The notes under the pieces are model-generated. The model saw only the letters and a list, made by a program, of their open reading frames with translations. It ran no database searches and was not told where the DNA came from. Of a stretch of DNA of 33,900 nucleotides, positions 1 to 6,340 are shown piece after piece. The translations under genes and the position numbers were made by a program. Where the stretch lies: positions 1-33,900 of the IMG/VR virus record IMGVR_UViG_3300005647_000016; one strand, 5' to 3'. This DNA comes from a virus. Positions within the stretch are counted from its first letter, which is position 1, and the number at the start of each line of letters is the position of its first letter.

Positions 1-99
<99 letters not shown>

Positions 100-105
100 A
101 ATAAC

Positions 106-273
106 ATGAGAAGCAAAGACGCAAGAATCGGTACAGTAGTTCGATACAACGGTGAAGATTACACGGTAACGCACAAAGGTAATGACGAACGTGTGACAAT
201 CAAGCGGAACGGTACAGAGATTGTCACAACCTTGGGGTTAGACTCAGAATACAGTCACATAGTCAAGCTATAG
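106..273 (+). CDS. small basic protein of unknown function (55 aa)
   Basis: This 55-residue frame starts at ATG 106 with an AAAAAGG ribosome binding site ten bases upstream, and starts MRSKDARIGTVVRYNGEDYT. The alternation of short beta-like stretches (IGTVVRYNGEDYTVTH, RVTIKR, TEIVTTLGL) suggests a small all-beta fold, but I recognise no family. It is the first gene after the CAA leader and would be driven by the promoter at the right end of the window if the genome is circular. The 70-residue protein at 27859-28071 has a similar size and position directly behind the same promoter type, but I cannot show homology. Confidence 0.75.
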   Translation: MRSKDARIGTVVRYNGEDYTVTHKGNDERVTIKRNGTEIVTTLGLDSEYSHIVKL

Positions 274-339
274 TATAACTTGTTAGTACCGGATTGCAAC
301 AATGTAATTCGTAAACATAAGCAGTAAAGGAAAATTAAT

Positions 340-540
340 ATGATTTTTTCAGACTTCACGAACTTCTACAGTAACCAAGTTGGTCTATCAGGTCCGGTTT
401 CGGACGATCATATCGAGCAAGGATCGGAGCATGGTGATAATGCGGTCTACAGTGCAGCACTGTACGGTACCGATGACGGTATCGACAAAGATGATTATGA
501 CGATGCGCTGGCACTGTTAGACGGGGCCTTAAACAAATGA
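340..540 (+). CDS. small acidic protein of unknown function (66 aa)
   Basis: The start at 340 has a good AAAGGA site about eight bases upstream. The protein is strongly acidic, with runs such as GTDDGIDKDDYDDALALLDG in its second half and very few basic residues. It has no cysteines, signal peptide or membrane segment. An acidic small early phage protein could be a DNA mimic or an inhibitor of a host enzyme, but that is only an inference from charge. Its stop overlaps the start of the next small gene (ATGA at 537-540), so the two are translationally coupled. Confidence 0.7.
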   Translation: MIFSDFTNFYSNQVGLSGPVSDDHIEQGSEHGDNAVYSAALYGTDDGIDKDDYDDALALLDGALNK

Positions 541-647
541 TAGTCGATAATGCGCTGTATGTTATCACATGCTTTGTAGGCATATTCTCATTTGGTATCT
601 TGTGTGCTGGACTAGCAATACAAGTCCATCGCTCATTCAGAAAGTAA
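537..647 (+). CDS. single-pass membrane microprotein (36 aa)
   Basis: An ATGA overlap with the preceding gene sets the start at 537. The 36-residue product is mostly one hydrophobic helix (LYVITCFVGIFSFGILCAGL) followed by a short basic tail (VHRSFRK), typical of an N-out/C-in membrane microprotein. I know of no family. A similar one-helix microprotein lies at 3383-3475. Small early membrane proteins of phages may act in superinfection exclusion or host membrane takeover, but nothing here shows which. Confidence 0.65.
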   Translation: MIVDNALYVITCFVGIFSFGILCAGLAIQVHRSFRK

Positions 648-651
648 AATC

Positions 652-683
652 ACTGCCCGGTAGGTTAATCCCTACCGGGCAGT
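652..683 (+). promoter_or_regulatory. perfect 13-bp hairpin without U tract in front of pentapeptide genes
   Basis: ACTGCCCGGTAGG (652-664) pairs perfectly with 671-683 around a six-base loop. No run of T follows on the + strand, so it is not a standard intrinsic terminator in the direction of the genes. It ends 29 bases before the start codon at 713. It could be a processing site, a partial attenuator or an mRNA-stabilising stem between the small early genes and the pentapeptide genes. Confidence 0.7.
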
Positions 684-712
684 CAGCCACGGCATAGTAA
701 AGGAACGAAACG

Positions 713-1600
713 ATGAACGAACAACAACTGGAAGTCATAAAAAAGGGCGCGCTAGCATGGGAAAACTACGCGGACAAGGGTTATATCGACCTAGAAGGGG
801 CTGACCTATCCGGGCTTAAGCTAGGTTACATCGACCTAAGAAACGCAAACCTAAAAGGCGCAATCATCCGAAGTACAGACTTCACCGCGGCGAACTTAAG
901 CGGTGCGGATTTGACCGATGCAAAAATAACAGATTGCGTCTTTCGAAACGCACAACTACAATCCTCTAAATTTACAGGCTGTAAAGGCTCACATGTAGAT
1001 TTTCGCGGCGCGCGGTTAATGGGTGCAGACTTCGCATACTCAAACCTAACGTTAGCGGTATTTTGCGGGTCTGACGCGCCTTACATAAATTTCACAGAAG
1101 CAGAGCTATCTAGTTGTTCCTTTCATCGGGCAGTTCTGGACTGCGCAAAATTCATAGATTCAACGTTGCCGATGTGCAGCTTTCTAGGATGTGACGTAGA
1201 GGATTCAGACTTTACAAATGCACATTTACGCTATGCTGTTTTTAAGCGTTGTGATTTATTCTCCACTGTGTTTGACCATGCCGATCTATACCATGCAAAT
1301 ATTTCTACCTGCCAGATACGGTATGCTAGCTTCGAAGGCGCAAACCTAGAAGAGTGCAAGCTACCGCTTACGTTCCTGTTTGACAAGCGCGGCCATGAGG
1401 CGCAATACAGCACCACCGAAAGCGGCGAAATTACATACCATCTTGGATGTAGAAAGTTTAGCCTCAGTCAAGCAAAAGAGCATTTCTTATCCGATGTCTA
1501 TGACTATCCGAAAGCAGGACGGTACATAATCAAGTTGCTGAAATTGTGTTGGAAGGTTAACCGCGACAGTGCAGAACTAGCAGAGGAAAAAAACCTATGA
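713..1600 (+). CDS. pentapeptide-repeat protein, copy 1 (295 aa)
   Basis: From about residue 25 to 220 the protein is built of A(D/N)LxX-type five-residue repeats (for example ADLSG, ANLKG, ANLSG, ADLTD), which fold as a right-handed square beta helix. A short N-terminal region carries the KGALAWENY motif and a C-terminal extension of about 75 residues (LTFLFDKRGHE to LLKLC) follows. Both are shared with the next gene. Some pentapeptide proteins (Qnr, MfpA) mimic DNA and bind gyrase, and others have unknown roles. The start has AAAGGAAC 8-14 bases upstream. The stop overlaps the next start by four bases. Copies 1, 2 and 3 are diverged tandem duplicates. Confidence 0.92.
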   Translation: MNEQQLEVIKKGALAWENYADKGYIDLEGADLSGLKLGYIDLRNANLKGAIIRSTDFTAANLSGADLTDAKITDCVFRNAQLQSSKFTGCKGSHVDFRGARLMGADFAYSNLTLAVFCGSDAPYINFTEAELSSCSFHRAVLDCAKFIDSTLPMCSFLGCDVEDSDFTNAHLRYAVFKRCDLFSTVFDHADLYHANISTCQIRYASFEGANLEECKLPLTFLFDKRGHEAQYSTTESGEITYHLGCRKFSLSQAKEHFLSDVYDYPKAGRYIIKLLKLCWKVNRDSAELAEEKNL

Positions 1601-2463
1601 GACGCAACCAGTACGACTTATTACTAAAAGGTGTGTCGGTATGGAACGACTTCAAAGCTAGCGCAAAACAGCACATAGACTTAAGCTGTGCGGATTTAGC
1701 ACATATGGACCTGCGCGGCATAGACCTTACCGGAGTCAACTTAAGCGGCGCGGTACTTGTCAATACGATATTAGACCACTCGAACTTATCAGATGCTGAT
1801 TTAACGGGTGCAGAACTCAATCAAGCAAGCATCCGACACTGCAATTTGACCAGTGCTGTACTTAACATGGCGGGTGGTACAGCGGCTGATTTTACAGGCT
1901 CAAACCTTACCGCGGCCTTGTTTCTTTCTGCTGTGTTTCAGTACTGTAATTTCAGAATGACCGAAGGCCCACGCGCTAACTTTGGCGGGGCTGACATAAC
2001 AAGCTCTGTGTTTGTGCAGTCTGATTTTAGAGGCGCAAATTTTGAGCGTGTGAAGGCAAGTAATACGGTTTGGTGCGGTACTATTATATCTCGCTCACAC
2101 TTTAAAGATGCTGTGTTGAGAGATAGCAACTTTGAGAGATGTAGAGCAAACAACGCAAACTTTACCGGAGCAAATCTAGAAGGCTCCGACTTTACAAATG
2201 CAAGCATAACACACGCCATAACAGATTCAGCCCACATGTACCGCTGTAGTCTGCCTATAGAACTGTTGTTCGACTCTCGCGGACATAATCTAACATATGT
2301 GACTAGGAATGGCAAGTTAGAATTCAAAGCAGGCTGTCATAATCTCAAGCCACAGCAAGCGCAAGAGTACTTTCTAAGTCCAGAATACAAAGACACAGCG
2401 CGCGGTACAGTAATAGCAGCACTTTTAAAACTATGCGAAGAGACCTATGACAGCAATTTGTAA
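1597..2463 (+). CDS. pentapeptide-repeat protein, copy 2 (288 aa)
   Basis: This paralogue of the preceding gene shows the same order: N-terminal LLKGVSVWNDF segment, pentapeptide coil from about residue 28 to 215 (ADLAHM, VNLSG, SNLSD, ADLTG and so on), and a C-terminal domain with ELLFDSRGHN and LLKLC. It starts at 1597 by ATGA overlap with copy 1, so the two are co-translated. The TAA stop at 2461-2463 is at the same time the first three bases of a promoter cassette (2461-2513) that serves copy 3. A DNA-mimic role against gyrase or a defence nuclease is possible but not shown. Confidence 0.92.
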   Translation: MRRNQYDLLLKGVSVWNDFKASAKQHIDLSCADLAHMDLRGIDLTGVNLSGAVLVNTILDHSNLSDADLTGAELNQASIRHCNLTSAVLNMAGGTAADFTGSNLTAALFLSAVFQYCNFRMTEGPRANFGGADITSSVFVQSDFRGANFERVKASNTVWCGTIISRSHFKDAVLRDSNFERCRANNANFTGANLEGSDFTNASITHAITDSAHMYRCSLPIELLFDSRGHNLTYVTRNGKLEFKAGCHNLKPQQAQEYFLSPEYKDTARGTVIAALLKLCEETYDSNL

Positions 2464-2513
2464 CATAATACGTCAAATTGCCCATTGACACGCACGAAAC
2501 ACCGTGCTAAACT
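2461..2513 (+). promoter_or_regulatory. class A promoter cassette
   Basis: TTGACA (2485-2490), 17 bp and TAAACT (2508-2513), preceded by TGC as an extended -10. The upstream block TAACATAATACGTCAAATT is shared with four other + strand copies, and its core with two - strand copies. It starts at the stop codon of copy 2 and reads into pentapeptide copy 3. Confidence 0.88.
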
Positions 2514-2533
2514 GTTGATACAGGCAAGCGCAA

Positions 2534-2553
2534 CACAGCAAGTGCTGTAACGA
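2534..2553 (+). promoter_or_regulatory. conserved leader hairpin motif
   Basis: ACAGCA-AG-TGCTGT forms a 6-bp stem in the untranslated leader of pentapeptide copy 3. The same string CACAGCAAGTGCTGTAACGA recurs in the leader after the 27753 promoter (27800-27819). A related form (CAGC...GCTGTGACG) is found after the 30639 promoter, so the leader was duplicated with the promoter. Confidence 0.55.
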
Positions 2554-2587
2554 AGGTAAAGCGTAGCCAACACAGCAAGGTGATATT

Positions 2588-3367
2588 ATGAATAACATAC
2601 AGTACGAAATAGCCCTAAAAGGTCCCAAAGCGTGGAATGAATACCGTGACGGTACCAGTGAAGTGATTGACCTATCATACGCTGATTTAGCAGGTTTAGA
2701 CCTAACTGGTATCAACTTTGACAACGCAAACCTAAGAGGCGCAATTCTACAGTTCGCAAACCTAAGTAATGCTTCTCTTGTGGGCGCAAATGGGATTGAT
2801 GCGAACCTAGCAGGAGCAACGTTCACGGAAGCAAAACTAAACGGAGCGGTACTAAAACACGCTGACTTGACAAATGCCAAATTCAAGCGTGCAGATATGC
2901 AATCCGTGGTGATGACGTGTGCCACCGCCCAAGGCGCAAGTTTTGAACTATCAGACATGACAAAATCTGTACTTGAACGGTGTAATATCTCGCAGGCTGA
3001 TTTTAGCAATGTGTTAGCACGACACGCTATAATCACCCAAGCGTTAGCACTGGACACAAACTTCTCAAATGCTGACATTGCGTATAGTAATCTATCATTT
3101 TCAAGACTTGACAGTACATCATTCTATCAGTCAAACGCTTTTGCTTGCATCTTCGATAATGCAAGTCTTGAAAATGCTGACTTTACAGAATCGTGTATGT
3201 CCTATGCTTCGATGCGAAGGGCTAACGCTTACGGAGCGACGTTCTGTATGGTAGAAAGCAACTCAGTAGATTTCACAGATTCATTACTACAAAAAGCAAA
3301 CTTCAAAGACACATACTTACGGGATACTGTCTTACCAGATGGTATCGTATCAAACACAAACAACTAA
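2588..3367 (+). CDS. pentapeptide-repeat protein, copy 3 (259 aa)
   Basis: Third member of the tandem family, with the same N-terminal ALKGPKAWNEYRDG segment and a long pentapeptide coil (ADLAG, ANLRG, ANLSN, ANLAG, ADLTN and further) that runs nearly to the C terminus. It lacks the C-terminal LFDxRGH/LLKLC domain of copies 1 and 2, so it is either a reduced version or a separate acquisition. It has its own class A promoter (2461-2513) and a 75-base CA-rich leader, with AAGGTGATATT before the ATG. The role is unknown. Three differing coils in a row suggest different targets or an arms race with a host target. Confidence 0.92.
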   Translation: MNNIQYEIALKGPKAWNEYRDGTSEVIDLSYADLAGLDLTGINFDNANLRGAILQFANLSNASLVGANGIDANLAGATFTEAKLNGAVLKHADLTNAKFKRADMQSVVMTCATAQGASFELSDMTKSVLERCNISQADFSNVLARHAIITQALALDTNFSNADIAYSNLSFSRLDSTSFYQSNAFACIFDNASLENADFTESCMSYASMRRANAYGATFCMVESNSVDFTDSLLQKANFKDTYLRDTVLPDGIVSNTNN

Positions 3368-3382
3368 CACAAGGAACAAATA

Positions 3383-3475
3383 ATGAACGAATTAGAACTG
3401 TTGATGGGTGGATTTTTCCTACTAAGCGCATTCTGTACGTTACTAATCTACGCATGTGTTGCGATAGGTCGGTAA
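3383..3475 (+). CDS. single-pass membrane microprotein (30 aa)
   Basis: A strong AAGGAAC site precedes ATG 3383. The 30-residue product is one hydrophobic helix (LMGGFFLLSAFCTLLIYACV) with a short acidic start (MNELE) and an Arg at the end. It sits between pentapeptide copy 3 and the 3477 gene with spacings of 15 bases and 1 base, so it is part of the operon. I do not recognise it. The tight operon packing and the good ribosome binding site are what make it credible. Confidence 0.65.
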   Translation: MNELELLMGGFFLLSAFCTLLIYACVAIGR

Positions 3476-3476
3476 C

Positions 3477-3704
3477 ATGGCAGACAAGATAAATTACAGA
3501 ACGCTACGCGCGGCCATAGGCAGGATTGCCCTACCGGGTACTACTGTTAAGTGGTCAGAATGCAAGGAATGGATTATCATAAGGCATGGCAGTAGAAGCC
3601 CCCTAAGGCTGACAGTAAGGGAGTATGAGGTACTGCTAGAACTAGGGGAATTTGACGCTGATTTTCATTCTATTTTAGAGGATAAAATAGGGAAGGCTGA
3701 ATGA
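3477..3704 (+). CDS. small protein of unknown function, tandem paralogue A (75 aa)
   Basis: The product contains the segments YRTLRAAIGRI, SECKEWIIIRHGSRSPLRLT and EYEVLLELGEFD. The neighbouring gene has the same pattern (YRSIAAAKARM, SECGQWVLVKYEDRQPIKLT, EYETVYAMFEFD), so the two are tandem duplicates of one family. No membrane segment or catalytic motif is visible. It follows the membrane microprotein by one base and overlaps the next gene by four bases. The function is unknown. Confidence 0.75.
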   Translation: MADKINYRTLRAAIGRIALPGTTVKWSECKEWIIIRHGSRSPLRLTVREYEVLLELGEFDADFHSILEDKIGKAE

Positions 3705-4045
3705 GCGAATCAGACAAGGTATGCTACCGCAGCATAGCCGCAGCAAAAGCCAGAATGGTACTAGACGGCTCCACAACCGAACGGTCAGAATGCGGGCAAT
3801 GGGTACTAGTAAAGTACGAAGATAGGCAACCCATTAAATTGACCGATAAAGAATATGAGACGGTATACGCCATGTTTGAATTTGACACCAAATCTAAACA
3901 TGTGTTACACTTAAGCAGTAACAGCACAGCACTAGAAGGTATCGACGCTGTGACTGACAAATCAGGGAAGAAAATCAAAGGGGGTGATAAAAAGCGCAAA
4001 TCTAACAGAAAGAAAGTACACGCTGACCAGATGAAACTGTTATAA
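3701..4045 (+). CDS. small protein of unknown function, tandem paralogue B (114 aa)
   Basis: Residues 1-70 match the preceding gene in pattern. It then adds a 45-residue tail rich in lysine (KSGKKIKGGDKKRKSNRKK), which could bind nucleic acid or anionic surfaces. ATGA overlap with paralogue A fixes the start. It is the last clear gene of the left + strand operon. Two tiny TAATG-coupled frames follow before the terminator at 4156. The function is unknown, but duplication followed by a basic extension suggests the copies have diverged. Confidence 0.78.
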   Translation: MSESDKVCYRSIAAAKARMVLDGSTTERSECGQWVLVKYEDRQPIKLTDKEYETVYAMFEFDTKSKHVLHLSSNSTALEGIDAVTDKSGKKIKGGDKKRKSNRKKVHADQMKLL

Positions 4046-4155
4046 TGAACGCTAAAAAATCAGTAGGGAACTATTAATGAAACGTGGTAAAAAAGATGAT
4101 TGGTCATATTCTGGATAGCACAGGATAAGCCAAGTACTATACTATACTAAGGGAA

Positions 4156-4194
4156 GGGTGCAGTCACGGCAAGGTGACTGCACCCTATTTTTTT
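4156..4194. terminator. strong intrinsic terminator between convergent operons
   Basis: GGGTGCAGTCAC (4156-4167) pairs perfectly with 4174-4185 around a six-base loop, followed by TATTTTTTT on the + strand. The converging - strand late operon ends at 4193, so the stem probably serves both directions. On the - strand the bases after the stem are A-poor and T-poor, so termination there is less certain. Confidence 0.92.
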
Positions 4195-4864
4195 ACCATA
4201 AAATACCGTGCGCCAGTGTTATAATTTGCATTACGACAACCAAGAGACAACAAGCCATAATCACAATCTGTCGGTTTGTTGTTTGTGTTAGACTGACCAC
4301 GCGCGTGTCCGGTCCACCTGCCCGATCCCAACAGAGCTTTGAGTAATTCTCTTTTGCCTTCGTGTAGGCAGTACCGTAGGTAAGGCCGCGTGACAAGTGA
4401 TAGTAGAATATAGCCGCGTGGCCGTTTGCCTCATTTTCTTCTATCAGTACTTCGGAGCCATTAGATACAACGTTAACGTTCGCCTTTTCTGCTAGTTCTT
4501 GCGCTATCAGTTTCGTTCCGCAGCCGTTCAAATACATCATGCTAACATTTGAACCTATGCCGGCCAAGTCACCGACTGTTAAGTTCTGCCCATTCTCCAA
4601 AGGAAAAACACACGACATCAAGTCGAACGCCCCAGCTACATGTACAATATCGAATCGCCCTACGTCTATTAAGTCTCTTACGCGTTGCGCTGTTACCATA
4701 CCGTTGCGTATTACGCTTGTATTGTGGTGGCGGGATATGCTGTCAATCTCCGACACCTGCGAGTCGTACTCTGTACTAGTGCAGATAATCAGCACAGAGC
4801 GCGCTCCTTTCTTTCTCACATAGCCAAACCAAGCAAGGGCGAAGAGTACAGATTTAATCATCAT
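4193..4864 (-). CDS. CHAT-like (caspase-fold) cysteine protease with C-terminal membrane anchor (223 aa)
   Basis: Residues 70-175 follow the pattern of CHAT peptidases: strand with histidine (FDIVHVAGAFD, H75), then LENGQNLTVGDL, then MMYLNGCGT with Cys115, then VVSNGSEVLIEENEANGHAAIFYYHLSRGLTYGTAYTKA. The His-Cys spacing of 40 is close to that of the known dyad in TPR-CHAT of Craspase (H585/C627). The usual HG after the catalytic strand is changed here (HVAGAF). Residues 199-222 form one hydrophobic helix, and the first 15 residues are also hydrophobic. It is the last gene of the late operon, nine bases after the astacin gene, with AGGTG before the start. The fold assignment is inference. 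A degenerate, inactive copy is the main alternative. Confidence 0.62.
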   Translation of the reverse strand: MMIKSVLFALAWFGYVRKKGARSVLIICTSTEYDSQVSEIDSISRHHNTSVIRNGMVTAQRVRDLIDVGRFDIVHVAGAFDLMSCVFPLENGQNLTVGDLAGIGSNVSMMYLNGCGTKLIAQELAEKANVNVVSNGSEVLIEENEANGHAAIFYYHLSRGLTYGTAYTKAKENYSKLCWDRAGGPDTRVVSLTQTTNRQIVIMACCLLVVVMQIITLAHGILW

Positions 4865-4872
4865 ACTATCAC

Positions 4873-5793
4873 CTACCTGTAAGCTATAGGGATGTACGTT
4901 TTATTCTCTTTTGGTTCCTTCTCTTCGGGTTTAGGTTCGGGTTCTTTCGGTTTAGGTTCGGGTTCTTTTGGCTTCGGTTCGGTCGGTTCGGTCGGTAGCT
5001 TGACTGTACCGTTGCCATAGTTTAGCTGTACCCAAATTCTGTCACCTTGGGACATCTTGCCATTAAATGGTATACCGTTGCCGCTTGCATCAAACTTTTT
5101 GTCAAGGTAGTAACCCATGATTGAGCTACTATCATATGGCGTTGTGGTAGCATCTTTACGATCAGGCCTGCGCATAAACATGCGGTATACACCGTCTTTG
5201 TCTATACCGTACTGTGCGAAATGGTCATACCCTGCTTGATTTATTATCACAGGGCAATCTGGGTGATCTTGCTCATGTAGCATACCTAACATATGCAATA
5301 ACTCATGGGTAACGACACGGTGTATTTCGTCGTACCGTTCGTTTTCGTGCGCCCAATCTAACCACCCAAAATTCATTGTGTTTCTATGCCAAGGCAGCTT
5401 TAACACATCGTTTCCTAGAAATGACCAGCTACCACCGTCTCTAAAAGTGCATCTGATTTCGGGCGGGAACAAAGCATCAGCACTGTCTTTGTAGGTCTCT
5501 TCGTTCTCTTCATGTGCTAGTCCAACATCCTCTGACACTGACCATACAATATTCAATCCGTGGCCTATCGCGTCGCTTGCTTCTATCACATACCTATGAT
5601 AAACAGGCAGACCGCCCCAAAACCGAAAATTTAAGGTTTGGCCTCTCTTCCATAAGTTGGCTGTAAGTCCTACGCCACGATGCGCGGCGCGTGTCCTTGC
5701 CGATTCTGCTATTTTTTGGTCAGTACCACACAAACACGACAAGTAACGCGTGTCATCCTGTGTTATTGACTGTACCGTACTTTTAATACTCAT
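4873..5793 (-). CDS. astacin-like zinc metalloprotease (306 aa)
   Basis: Residues 163-179 read HELLHMLGMLHEQDHPD, the metzincin/astacin HExxHxxGxxHE signature (zinc ligands H163, H167, H173; catalytic E164). A Met-turn SSSIMGYY follows at 223-229 (Met226). The strand pattern before it (IRCTF ... GSWSFLGND) also fits astacin and matrixin catalytic domains. There is no signal peptide and no clear prodomain. The last 45 residues are Pro/Glu/Lys/Thr repeats (PTEPTEPKPKEPEPKPKEPE), probably a stalk. Its place after the tail genes suggests a virion-associated or lysis-stage protease acting on a host surface protein. Direct proof of virion association is lacking. Confidence 0.9.
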   Translation of the reverse strand: MSIKSTVQSITQDDTRYLSCLCGTDQKIAESARTRAAHRGVGLTANLWKRGQTLNFRFWGGLPVYHRYVIEASDAIGHGLNIVWSVSEDVGLAHEENEETYKDSADALFPPEIRCTFRDGGSWSFLGNDVLKLPWHRNTMNFGWLDWAHENERYDEIHRVVTHELLHMLGMLHEQDHPDCPVIINQAGYDHFAQYGIDKDGVYRMFMRRPDRKDATTTPYDSSSIMGYYLDKKFDASGNGIPFNGKMSQGDRIWVQLNYGNGTVKLPTEPTEPKPKEPEPKPKEPEPKPEEKEPKENKTYIPIAYR

Positions 5794-5957
5794 TTTGCCT
5801 CATTTTGTCTTATTTTTCAGAATTTGACCTAACAGATAGGCCGGTACGCAACGATAACGCACCAGCCTATGCAATAGTATCATTTTGGTACTATATGCTT
5901 GTCTTGCCTCTCATAGCCCGTCTGATAGGATGTGCTGCTGAAAATTAGACTAACTGC
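5794..5957. other. 164-base gap with imperfect hairpins, no gene
   Basis: This stretch before the astacin gene has no credible frame. It holds a 10-bp stem with one G-U pair (5836-5845 with 5861-5870) and an imperfect inverted repeat ATAGTATC/GGTACTAT near 5874-5893. I found no convincing -35/-10 pair for the - strand, so the astacin gene is probably read through from the tail genes. Confidence 0.5.
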
Positions 5958-6293
5958 CTATTTTGTGGCCTTTTCTGTTACTTTCTTCTTTCGTTTTGGT
6001 ACTATCTCATCTTGCGGTACGTATTCTTCGGCTGGCTTGTCCATTCCTAGTGCTGTCCTAACTTTGTCCAGATTGACCGTACCGTCGCTGTTAATAAATG
6101 CATCCGTACCCAAGTCCAGCACGGTACCGTTCGGTAGGCTGTTACTGTCAATCAATGCTTGACCGCGACTGACGCTGGGGCTGAATGTGCTATAGCCCAT
6201 GGCCGCGGCTGTTTCTGCAACTGTCTTTCTGTTATTCTCCGTACCGCGCCAGATGATAGCTTTTTTTGCTTGTTTCTTATCGTTGCCTTCCAT
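5958..6293 (-). CDS. tail-region protein of unknown function (111 aa)
   Basis: The start has a good AAGGAG site eight bases upstream, inside the third unit of a 13-bp repeat. The product has basic ends (KKQAKKAIIWR at the start, PKRKKKVTEKATK at the end) and a polar middle (GYSTFSPSVSRGQALIDSNSLPNGTVLDLG). It lies directly after the tail hub gene, where siphophages often place a short tail-tip or fibre-assembly protein. I do not recognise the family and see no enzymatic motif or membrane segment. Confidence 0.75.
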   Translation of the reverse strand: MEGNDKKQAKKAIIWRGTENNRKTVAETAAAMGYSTFSPSVSRGQALIDSNSLPNGTVLDLGTDAFINSDGTVNLDKVRTALGMDKPAEEYVPQDEIVPKRKKKVTEKATK

Positions 6294-6301
6294 ATTCTAC
6301 T

Positions 6302-6340
6302 CCTTTTAGATTAGCCTTTTAGATTAACCTTTTAGATTAG
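6302..6340 (-). repeat. 13-bp direct repeat x3 carrying ribosome binding sites
   Basis: On the + strand CCTTTTAGATTAG, CCTTTTAGATTAA and CCTTTTAGATTAG follow each other exactly at 6302, 6315 and 6328. On the coding (-) strand each unit contributes CTAAAAGG, so three Shine-Dalgarno-like sequences stand before the start at 6293. The outermost unit covers the stop codon of the hub gene. Confidence 0.9.

Noticed and set aside
4045-4118. Two tiny frames of 10 and 13 codons (TAATG-coupled) before the terminator
   Set aside because: Too short to support, although a GGGAA site stands before the second. They could be real leader peptides.
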